12,846 nt of DNA from the NCBI GenBank assembly GCA_002369525.1, contig DFFN01000085.1, positions 1-12,846 on the forward strand, written 5' to 3'. The translations under genes and the position numbers were made by a program. Below are positions 6,878-12,846 of the stretch, piece by piece. This DNA comes from Lachnoclostridium sp. UBA3775. GTDB lineage: Bacteria; Bacillota; Clostridia; Lachnospirales; Lachnospiraceae. Position 1 is the stretch's first letter, and every line of letters starts with the position of its first letter. A model generated the notes under the pieces. It saw nothing but the letters and a program-made list of their open reading frames with translations. It ran no database searches and had not been told where the DNA came from.

Positions 6878-7726
6878 TTACCACATTTTTTTATATGACG
6901 AAGGAGAAATGCCCTCTGCCTGCTTAAATTTGCGGGAAAAATAGGGTAAATCCTTGAAACCGCATTCGACGGCTATGGTCTCAAAGTCCTTGTCGGTAAA
7001 ACGGAGCAGCCTTTTCGCGTGATTTATTCTTACCCTTAAGATAAAATCCGACAAAGAAACTCCGAAATGTTCGGTAAAACTTCTTGACAAGGAGAATTTA
7101 TTCATGAAAAAAAGGTCGGAAAGCTTGTCGAGGCTGATTTTTTCGCCATGATGATTTTCAATATAGGTAGCAATGGAACGTATGATTCTTGCCTTCGAAG
7201 TGCTTTTGTCAATATCGAATTTGCTTCCTTCACGGCTGATATGAGCGATCAGACCGGTAAGTCTGGCGCTGATGTCGAGCTCGGTTGCAAACAAGGTACT
7301 TTCTCCGTTCTCGGTTACATACTTAATGATGAATGCATACGGATCGGTGTTCGACGGGGTAAATGCGCATCTGCCGCCGTCATTAAGGTATTCGCAGTAC
7401 AGAACATCGGAGTTTTCGCAGGAAAAATATATCCATGTCAGCGAGCAGCCGACGTCGGATGCTATCATCTGAAAGGACAGCCTGCAATCGATAAATACAC
7501 AGTCACCCTGTCTGAGTTTATAGGACATGTCATTGTACCTGAGTTCACCCTTTCCTTCATCAACAATAAAGAAAAGAAGAGCAGGCATAACGTTCCCTCT
7601 TGTAGCATGTGCTTTTTTTGACCTGACATATCCGGTTTCAAGAGGATAGAGCAGGTTGTTTTTGGCAAAAGCAGAGGAAGAATAGATTTTTCTTTCGGTA
7701 AATTCGTTCTCGTTGTCTGTAATCAT
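6878..7726 (-). CDS. AraC-family transcriptional regulator
   Basis: A DNA-binding regulator with an N-terminal cupin-like sensor (about residues 35-125, including PALLFFIVDEGKGELRYND and LRQGDCVFID) and a C-terminal double helix-turn-helix of about 100 residues. The first helix-turn-helix is EKISLDKLSDLFFMNKFSLS; the second is DFETIAVECGFKDLPYFSRK, ending in the family signature FKQAEGISPSSYK. The 282 residues are typical of sugar-sensing members. The frame extends 13 codons further to a TTG at 7765, but the ATG at 7724-7726 has GGGGA (7731-7735) directly upstream, so I chose it. It stands upstream of glgB on the same strand and divergent from the giant surface protein gene. Either could be a target; the ligand is unknown. 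Confidence 0.92.
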   Translation of the reverse strand: MITDNENEFTERKIYSSSAFAKNNLLYPLETGYVRSKKAHATRGNVMPALLFFIVDEGKGELRYNDMSYKLRQGDCVFIDCRLSFQMIASDVGCSLTWIYFSCENSDVLYCEYLNDGGRCAFTPSNTDPYAFIIKYVTENGESTLFATELDISARLTGLIAHISREGSKFDIDKSTSKARIIRSIATYIENHHGEKISLDKLSDLFFMNKFSLSRSFTEHFGVSLSDFILRVRINHAKRLLRFTDKDFETIAVECGFKDLPYFSRKFKQAEGISPSSYKKMW

Positions 7727-7817
7727 GTTTTCCCCGCAAAAAAGTGAAATACCATTTGTTAACAAAAGAAACTGAAAAAAATTATGAGTTTCCCAAACAA
7801 TATATGGTTATGCAACT

Positions 7818-7847
7818 ATTATATACCATACAATATGTAATAATCAA
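7818..7847 (-). promoter_or_regulatory. Promoter of the AraC regulator gene
   Basis: On the minus strand TTGATT (7847-7842), an 18-nt spacer, then TATAAT (7823-7818). The -10 box is perfect. It leaves a leader of about 85 nt before the ATG at 7726. Confidence 0.65.
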
Positions 7848-7902
7848 GACATAAAATGTTCATATTTTGCAAGATAGTCCAAATTTATGTCAATATTTAC
7901 AA

Positions 7903-7931
7903 TTGATTTTTTTGAAAATACTTGGTACAAT
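7903..7931 (+). promoter_or_regulatory. Promoter of the giant surface protein gene
   Basis: TTGATT (7903-7908), a 17-nt spacer, then TACAAT (7926-7931). The transcript would begin near 7938, giving a leader of about 90 nt. Confidence 0.6.
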
Positions 7932-7950
7932 ATAACAAACTATTTTTATC

Positions 7951-7999
7951 GTAGGACCAGTGTGCCTAAATGCCGGAAAAAGCAGGAGTGCATACCTAC
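7951..7999 (+). ncRNA. Possible structured 5' leader of the surface protein gene, family not recognised
   Basis: GTAGG (7951-7955) can pair with CCTAC (7995-7999), enclosing 39 nt that contain a TGC/GCA mini-hairpin with a CGGAAAAA loop. TACC (7993-7996) can instead pair with GGTA (8010-8013) close to the ribosome site, and these two pairings exclude each other. This is a possible switch but the stems are short. It lacks the conserved cores of c-di-GMP, SAM, cobalamin and preQ1 riboswitches that I checked by eye. Confidence 0.25.
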
Positions 8000-8015
8000 A
8001 TAAGACTATGGTAAT

Positions 8016-8022
8016 AAGGAGG
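8016..8022 (+). promoter_or_regulatory. Strong ribosome binding site of the surface protein gene
   Basis: AAGGAGG, fully complementary to the 16S rRNA tail, 7 nt before the ATG at 8030. It fixes the start and implies high expression. Confidence 0.9.
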
Positions 8023-8029
8023 ACTTGGA

Positions 8030-11000
8030 ATGAAGTTTGGTAAAGTGACAAAAAGAGTGATTGCGTTGATGCTTTCCCTTGTTTTGATTGTGTCTACAAT
8101 CGTAGTACATGATGACGGATGGGTGGTTAAAAAAGCAATTGCCGCGGGAGAAGAATCATCTCTTCCGGCAACTTTTGATTCTGCAAGTGCCGTAAACTAT
8201 GCTACAATACTGGGGCGTGCAACGGATTTCGGTATTTTGGCTAGGTATTTTGAACAAAAAGACCATATGGAATCTACCTTTGCAATCGGTACTTATAGGA
8301 GAAGTACAGGGGCCCCGAGTACTATTGATTTGATCCCGCCGGGATCAACGGCACAGTTCTTGATCGGTGCAGTTGATAAATCAAGTCCGAGTACTCCTTT
8401 CATATGGGTTGACGGAAATATTCCGGGAACAATGAATTTTGAAGCCGATCCCGATGTTTTGAAGAATTTTGCGAAAACAAATGAAACCCGGTATGCCGGT
8501 GATTATATTACGGTTGATCATCCGAATGTACTTGCGGTGGCAAATGACAAAACAATGGACAACATCGAAAGGATGATTGAGAATGTATATGAATCATCTG
8601 ATGACATCCAGAAGAAAATAGATGACGGCTTTGGCGTTGATTATAGAATGGTTTCTAATAAAGTAGGAACTGATAAGCTGCAGATTAATCTTGTGGGTGA
8701 TACCTTTAAGAATAAGGTCGTCTATATAGATGTTGATAAGGACCTTCTGGGATATATAAAGACTTCATCGGGACTGTTAATCAATAAAGACTCTTCTACA
8801 GTTGTAGTGTTTAACATATCTGATAAAAGTGTTGATAACTCTGAAGATGAGATCCAAATGGACAAATTTTTGGTCTCTGTCGATAATGGTACATCGTGGC
8901 ACGAAACTACGAAATATGCCTTGAGTGATATTGCGGACGGCGGACTTGCATTTACAGATAAGGAAATCTGCCAGAAACTGATATTCAACTTTAGAACCGA
9001 GAATCCGATAGGACTTCGAAATACCTCCGGACTTGTTATTGCTCCAAAGAGCAAACATGTAAGGGTGTTGGGAACTTCGGCAGGATGGATTGTAACAGAA
9101 AGCTTCAGTAATGACAGCGGAGAGTGGCACTTTATATATAATGGCGGTAATCAGGAAGTTCAGACCGACGGAAAAGGTCAGATACATTTTGCTGCCAGAA
9201 AAGCAGTTACAGAAAAGTATGAAGGTAAGAACACAGTAGAGGATACGTCGGTATTTATTGAGAAGGATACCTTTACCTTTGATTTTATTGATACAACTAA
9301 CAATAGAAATGAACTTCTGGGTAAGGTTAATAATTTTGCAACAAATACGATAAAGTTTCCTACTCTTGAGTTTGTAACAGACAGTATTACGAGAAAAAGT
9401 TTCGCTGCAGAGGATGCTACCTATCCTCAGACTACTAAATATGATGGAAATATCAATAATGGTTTTTTCCCAACATTAGATTCCAGGTTTAAAGAGCTTT
9501 TACAGAACGATCCTGAAAATCTTAGAATTGCTTTTTCTGCAGAAAAGAGTGATTACCGCGTACAAGGTGATACTTTAAATCTTATAGTAAATAACAATGT
9601 TGTGGCATCGTTCAACGTAAATGAATGGAATTTCTCTAAGACATATACGGGAACTGAATTCCTTGAGCTTATTGGAATAAATGCTTCACAGGTGAACAGT
9701 GTGACATTTAACGGTAGTTTTAATCGGGATATTAATAATTTGAATTATAATACGAAATCCACTTTTGACTATTCAAGAACCGATTACATCAGTTATAAAA
9801 AGGCAGATAAATTTGACAAAACTTTTATAGATGCTTTTAAGGCTGATCCTTCCAGAGTTAGAATCGAATTTTCATACAATGAGCCTGATTCAAGCCATAG
9901 CAACTGGGAAAATATCGGGATTATTGTAAATGGTCAAAATGTCAAAATGCTCACCGTACAGCCCGGAACAAACAATGTCGTGATTTCCGGCAACGAATTG
10001 CTCGGGTATCTTGGAAGCATTGACAAAAACGATGTTAATACTTTAGGAATTGATTTTTATAACGGCGTAATCCCCGGCAATGTAAGTTATAGGATAAATA
10101 CACCTTATGAAAATACGGAAGCAGATTATTATGTGGCAGATGGAACCGACAAAACCTTTACATACAGAATAGTAGAGGAAAACGCCGGTGGTGTTGACAT
10201 GCCCGGTGTACTGAATTCCACAGGAAACATTGATATCACCTTGAATGTAAGGAGCGTTGACGGTGTTCTTAAATATACGGTATCTTCGGTTACGAAGCTT
10301 GGGGATAAAAACAATACTGTGTATAAAACAAATACCAATGTTCCGATGTCCGGTATCGAATTTACTCTCGGTGCATTCTTCAACTTGAAGAATGGTGCTT
10401 TTGAGTTTGAAAAAATTAACGGCTCTGAGGAATTACTGGGCGGCGCAAGGATAAAACTTGAAAGAACGGACGATAATAAGAAACTGTATTCCTATGGATA
10501 TGGTGATGAAAGAAATATCAATGCTACTCAGAACGGGAGAGCTGTCGGAAACATGAGCGATGGTGCGGAAAGACAGGTTGACGGTCAGGGAAGAGGAACA
10601 TATAATTACTTCTATTTTAATTCATCATCAGAATATAAGACCGTTATCAGCAATCTCCCTAAAGGCAGCTATAAACTTTCAGAGGATATGCCTCGGAGCG
10701 AGAGAAACATACGCGATAACTATGAAAAAGCTGCTGACATCAGTTTTACAGTTGATAAAAATGGTGTAATAACCGTTGATGGTGATGACTCTCCTTCTAC
10801 AAGCATACATATGACGGATCTCAGAAAAGCTAAGATTGTTATCAGTAAGCTTAAAGAAGACAACACCACAAGAGTAGAAGGCGCTGTACTTCAGATTTAT
10901 GACTTGTCTACAAATCAGAAGGTTGGTGCACCTATAAACACAAAGACAGATAAAGATGAAACCAGAGATATCATTGAAGGAGGATACTATTTAAAGGAAG

Positions 11001-12846
11001 AAACAACCCCTGAAGGATATGTTACCGCCGATCCTATTAACTTCTATATTGAATCTGACGGAAAAGCATATGATGAAGAAGGCAACTTATTTCCTGACAA
11101 CAAGATTGTCATGATTGATAAGGAAAAGAGCACAGAACCTGAAACCGGTTTCATCAACCTTACAAAGACTATTAAAGGAGCTGTTACAGCTAAAGACCTT
11201 TCGGACCTTAAGTTTACCATTAAGAATGGATCCGAGACGGTTACTGAACTTGAATTTGGAAAAGATTTCGAGGATACCGACAATGACGGAGTATGGACTC
11301 TTAAGAATGCAATTCAGGTAACACCGGGAAGTAATTATACCGTTATTGAAACCCTTACAATAACTGATGGTTTTGAGGTAAAAGTTACCTATGCCATAGC
11401 TTCAGAAGGAAGCGAGCAGACGGTTAAGGGTGAGGGTGTAACAACATCTTCGTTCGAAGTAAAGAAAGATCAGACTGTAAACGTAGCTTACGAAAATGAC
11501 TACACAAAGCCCGAAGAAACCGTAACCATCACCGCCAAGAAGAAGTGGGTTGATTATACCGGCAACGAACTGACAGCAGCTCCTACAGGCGCAAAGGTAA
11601 CTTTCGCTCTGTATATTGACGGAGAAGTTTCGGGTCAGACTATTGTACTTGACGGTACAAAAGATGATAACGGTGAAGTTGATCCCTGGATCGCAAACTT
11701 TGGCGAGCAGCCGAAGAACAATTTTGCCGGCAATCCGATAACCTACTCGGTTGATGAGATTCAGAACTCTCCGGATGATGCAATCGTAGGCTACCCGGGA
11801 TTCAGAAAGACCAATGATGATCCTGTAGCATATAACGAAGAAAGAGGAATTATCATCACTAACAAGCAGACCGTTACTCCACTTTCGGTTGAAAAGAGAT
11901 GGGTAGATAACAATAATCAGGACGGTTTAAGACCTGAGAGCATTATGATGACTCTCAGCAACGGAACTGAGGTTACTCTCAACGAAGGTAACAAATGGAC
12001 TGCAACCGTTGAAAATCTTCCTACCCATAAGAACGGCGAAAAAATCACTTACACCTGGTCAGAAGGCACAATGCCTAAAGGCTATTCTCAGACCGATGTA
12101 AGCTATGACGGCAATTTGACAATTTTTGAAAACAGCTATAATCCTGCAACTACCAGTCTGACCGTTAATAAGATTTGGAATGATAATAATAATCAGGACG
12201 GCATCAGACCTGATGTAGTAGTTGTTAAGCTTTTTGCTGACGGTGTGGACACTAAAACAATCCTTGAACTCAGTGAAAGTACCGGATGGACACGTACAAT
12301 TTCGAATCTTCCTGTAAAGAAAGACGGTGTAGACATAGTTTATACGTGGCAGGAAACTGTACCTGTCGGCTATGAAGTAACATCGAGTACGGATGGCAGT
12401 GTTACAACACTTACCAATAAGCATGTACCTGAAACCGTTGACGTTACTGCTGTAAAGGCTTGGAAAAATGCAGACGGCACAACTGCAGCACCTTACGGAG
12501 CAAACGTTGTATTCACTCTTTTCGCAGACGGAGAAGAAGTTAGCGGTAAGAGTGTAACCCTTGACGGAACAGTTGACAAAAAAGGTGAGGCAGATGCGTG
12601 GACCGCAAGCTTCACAGGACTTCCTAAGAATAATCAGGGAACAGCAATTAATTATACTGTTAAGGAAACAACAGCATTTAGCGGCTATACCGCAGATAAG
12701 GAATCGGTAAAATCAGGTGAAACCATTACCAATACTCAGGATACCGGTTCCCTGAAGATCACAAAGACACTTTCGGGTGATGTTACAGCTGAAGAGGCAG
12801 AAGGCAAACTGAAATTCACAGTTAAGAACTCTGAAGGCAAGTTCCT
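8030..12846 (+). CDS. Giant secreted multidomain adhesin / pilin-like surface protein (choice-of-anchor A, FctA-like, SpaA and Cna-B domains), 3' end cut by window
   Basis: Open for 1605 codons, with no stop before the window ends. Residues 1-39 are a Sec signal peptide (basic MKFGKVTKR, a hydrophobic core, likely cut near AIA/AG). Residues ~50-375 resemble the 'choice-of-anchor A' adhesin domain: TDFGILARYFEQ at 65-76, SGLVIAPKSKHVRV from 333, and a G-E-W-H-F-I-Y-N-G end with Glu365. Residues ~405-449 and ~705-788 look like the two halves of an FctA/Spy0128 pilin domain, separated by two diverged 112-residue repeats. SpaA-like domains follow at ~790-915 (Lys795, Glu885) and ~933-1030, then six prealbumin-like units to the window end, several of Cna-B type with the Lys / Tyr-Thr-x-x-Glu / Thr-Asn pattern of isopeptide-forming folds. 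Cys314 is the only Cys I find. It probably acts in adhesion on the cell surface. A sortase motif is expected at the missing C-terminus, but I cannot see it. No sortase gene is in the window. Confidence 0.9.
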   Translation, partial: MKFGKVTKRVIALMLSLVLIVSTIVVHDDGWVVKKAIAAGEESSLPATFDSASAVNYATILGRATDFGILARYFEQKDHMESTFAIGTYRRSTGAPSTIDLIPPGSTAQFLIGAVDKSSPSTPFIWVDGNIPGTMNFEADPDVLKNFAKTNETRYAGDYITVDHPNVLAVANDKTMDNIERMIENVYESSDDIQKKIDDGFGVDYRMVSNKVGTDKLQINLVGDTFKNKVVYIDVDKDLLGYIKTSSGLLINKDSSTVVVFNISDKSVDNSEDEIQMDKFLVSVDNGTSWHETTKYALSDIADGGLAFTDKEICQKLIFNFRTENPIGLRNTSGLVIAPKSKHVRVLGTSAGWIVTESFSNDSGEWHFIYNGGNQEVQTDGKGQIHFAARKAVTEKYEGKNTVEDTSVFIEKDTFTFDFIDTTNNRNELLGKVNNFATNTIKFPTLEFVTDSITRKSFAAEDATYPQTTKYDGNINNGFFPTLDSRFKELLQNDPENLRIAFSAEKSDYRVQGDTLNLIVNNNVVASFNVNEWNFSKTYTGTEFLELIGINASQVNSVTFNGSFNRDINNLNYNTKSTFDYSRTDYISYKKADKFDKTFIDAFKADPSRVRIEFSYNEPDSSHSNWENIGIIVNGQNVKMLTVQPGTNNVVISGNELLGYLGSIDKNDVNTLGIDFYNGVIPGNVSYRINTPYENTEADYYVADGTDKTFTYRIVEENAGGVDMPGVLNSTGNIDITLNVRSVDGVLKYTVSSVTKLGDKNNTVYKTNTNVPMSGIEFTLGAFFNLKNGAFEFEKINGSEELLGGARIKLERTDDNKKLYSYGYGDERNINATQNGRAVGNMSDGAERQVDGQGRGTYNYFYFNSSSEYKTVISNLPKGSYKLSEDMPRSERNIRDNYEKAADISFTVDKNGVITVDGDDSPSTSIHMTDLRKAKIVISKLKEDNTTRVEGAVLQIYDLSTNQKVGAPINTKTDKDETRDIIEGGYYLKEETTPEGYVTADPINFYIESDGKAYDEEGNLFPDNKIVMIDKEKSTEPETGFINLTKTIKGAVTAKDLSDLKFTIKNGSETVTELEFGKDFEDTDNDGVWTLKNAIQVTPGSNYTVIETLTITDGFEVKVTYAIASEGSEQTVKGEGVTTSSFEVKKDQTVNVAYENDYTKPEETVTITAKKKWVDYTGNELTAAPTGAKVTFALYIDGEVSGQTIVLDGTKDDNGEVDPWIANFGEQPKNNFAGNPITYSVDEIQNSPDDAIVGYPGFRKTNDDPVAYNEERGIIITNKQTVTPLSVEKRWVDNNNQDGLRPESIMMTLSNGTEVTLNEGNKWTATVENLPTHKNGEKITYTWSEGTMPKGYSQTDVSYDGNLTIFENSYNPATTSLTVNKIWNDNNNQDGIRPDVVVVKLFADGVDTKTILELSESTGWTRTISNLPVKKDGVDIVYTWQETVPVGYEVTSSTDGSVTTLTNKHVPETVDVTAVKAWKNADGTTAAPYGANVVFTLFADGEEVSGKSVTLDGTVDKKGEADAWTASFTGLPKNNQGTAINYTVKETTAFSGYTADKESVKSGETITNTQDTGSLKITKTLSGDVTAEEAEGKLKFTVKNSEGKF
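9476..9721 (+). repeat. Protein repeat R1 (residues 483-564) inside the surface protein
   Basis: The first copy of a diverged tandem domain. Landmarks: F-K-E-L-L-x-x-D-P (Asp494-Pro495), L-R-I-A-F-S, L-N-L-I-V-N, T-G-T-E-F-L-E-L-I-G, and V-N-S-V-T-F-N-G-S. It pairs with R2 at an offset of 112 residues. I do not recognise the family; the predicted strand pattern suggests a beta-sandwich. Confidence 0.55.
9803..10069 (+). repeat. Protein repeat R2 (residues 592-680) inside the surface protein
   Basis: The second copy. F-I-D-A-F-K-A-D-P (Asp606-Pro607), V-R-I-E-F-S, I-G-I-I-V-N, S-G-N-E-L-L-G-Y-L-G, and V-N-T-L-G-I-D-F-Y-N-G align with R1. Identity is roughly a quarter to a third by eye, and the two are not similar at DNA level, so the duplication is old. 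Confidence 0.55.
10397..11119 (+). repeat. Two SpaA-like (prealbumin-fold) domains of the surface protein
   Basis: Domain 1 (about 790-915) runs from F-E-F-E-K-I-N-G (Lys795) and L-G-G-A-R-I-K-L-E to I-S-N-L-P-K-G-S-Y-K-L-S-E (Glu885), then F-T-V-D-K-N-G. It carries an insertion rich in Gly, Asn and Arg between its strands. Domain 2 (about 933-1030) runs from K-I-V-I-S-K-L-K-E-D (Lys940/942) and E-G-A-V-L-Q-I-Y-D to G-G-Y-Y-L-K-E-E-T-T-P-E-G-Y. The Lys and Glu positions fit intramolecular isopeptide chemistry, inferred from family knowledge. Confidence 0.75.
11150..12846 (+). repeat. Cna-B-type repeat array of the surface protein, order D1-A1-B1-B2-A2-D2
   Basis: Six related units. D1 (from 11150) and D2 (from 12746, cut) share T-K-T-(I/L)-x-G-x-V-T-A and L-K-F-T-(I/V)-K-N. 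A1 (from 11519) and A2 (from 12434) share A-A-P-x-G-A, L-D-G-T-x-D, and P-K-N-N. B1 (from 11879) and B2 (from 12155) are 276 nt apart and share K-x-W-x-D-N-N-N-Q-D-G-x-R-P. The B pair is similar even at DNA level (11906-11937 and 12182-12213), pointing to recent duplication or gene conversion. A and B units carry the Glu in Y-T-x-x-E and the Asn in a closing Thr-Asn or Glu-Asn strand. Confidence 0.8.

Larger units (their letters stand above)
7727..8029. promoter_or_regulatory. Divergent control region between the AraC regulator and the surface protein gene
   Basis: A 303-nt AT-rich region with one promoter facing each way (7818-7847 minus, 7903-7931 plus). An inverted repeat TATGGT (7803-7808) / ACCATA (7825-7830) brackets the minus-strand -10 box and could be an operator for autoregulation. 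The plus-strand leader (about 7938-8029) may fold. No ORF here is credible. Confidence 0.55.
9377..10141 (+). other. Inserted segment (residues ~450-704) splitting an FctA-like pilin domain
   Basis: Before it, residues ~413-449 read like the first half of the streptococcal pilin isopeptide-linkage domain (FTFDFID, then VNNFATNTIKFPTLEFV, compared with F-T-F-E-x-x-D and T-N-x-x-D-G-x-I-x-F). After it, DKTFTYRIVEENAGG (707-721) and NVRSVDGVLKYTV match the second half (Y-T-V-x-E and V-x-V-x-D-x-x-G-x-L). In known members these halves are directly joined. The intervening ~255 residues contain the two 112-residue repeats. Boundaries are estimates by eye. Confidence 0.5.

Noticed and set aside
7727..7765. 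TTG start at 7763-7765 for the AraC regulator
   Set aside because: A rare start codon with no ribosome site, whereas the ATG at 7724-7726 has GGGGA immediately upstream.
7951..8013. A c-di-GMP riboswitch in the adhesin leader (short GCCTAAA and CCGG-like pieces)
   Set aside because: The class I core (GGGACGCAAAGCC-like junction) is absent, and the class II pattern does not fit either.
8722..9187. Minus-strand ORFs of 110 and 136 codons within the adhesin, and others at 10129-10383, 11044-11283 and 12059-12424
   Set aside because: The plus-strand frame is continuous through all of them with recognisable domains; these are shadows.
11906..12213. CRISPR-like or tandem DNA repeat from the two near-identical 32-nt stretches
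   Set aside because: Only two copies 276 nt apart, in frame, encoding the conserved N-N-N-Q-D-G-x-R-P strand of Cna-B repeats.

Overview
The window looks like chromosomal DNA of a low-to-moderate G+C Gram-positive anaerobe, most likely a member of the Clostridia close to Lachnospiraceae. The reasons are AT-rich intergenic regions with sigma-A type promoters (TTGACA/TATAAT with 17-nt spacers), GGAGG-type ribosome binding sites, a DegV lipid-binding protein, the long form of PurC, and a very large secreted protein built from prealbumin-like (Cna-B/SpaA/FctA) domains. This is inference from gene content; the genus cannot be read from the sequence.

Layout. 1-446: the end of an Hsp20 small heat-shock protein, followed by a strong terminator. 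447-836: noncoding, holding that terminator and a probable promoter. 837-1541: a lone type IV pilin/pseudopilin-like gene, which converges on purC across a strong shared hairpin. 1628-2515 (minus): purC (purine synthesis). 2664-3551 (minus): a degV-family gene. purC and degV lie in the same direction but are separated by a terminator that overlaps the likely purC promoter. 3754-5034 (plus): proA (proline synthesis), divergent from degV, with a consensus promoter. 5055-6839 (minus): glgB (glycogen branching), converging on proA with a 20-nt gap. 6878-7726 (minus): an AraC-family regulator just upstream of glgB and probably cotranscribed with it. 7727-8029: a divergent control region. 8030 to the window end (plus): a giant cell-surface adhesin/pilin-like gene, open for 1605 codons and cut by the window edge. 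No stop occurs in this frame within the window.

The first 7.7 kb are ordinary housekeeping genes in small transcription units, and I see no operon logic linking them. The most interesting part is the surface protein. It has a signal peptide, then a domain resembling the 'choice-of-anchor A' adhesin family. Next comes what looks like an FctA/Spy0128-type pilin domain split by an inserted pair of diverged 112-residue repeats. Two SpaA-like domains follow, and then a series of Cna-B-type repeats whose order reads D-A-B-B-A-D. I find one Cys codon in 1605, as expected if the stalk is stabilised by Lys-Asn isopeptide bonds. Its divergent neighbour, an AraC-type regulator with a cupin-like sensor, is a candidate regulator, but nothing in the sequence proves it. 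I see no CRISPR array, tRNA, rRNA, transposase, integrase or phage gene.
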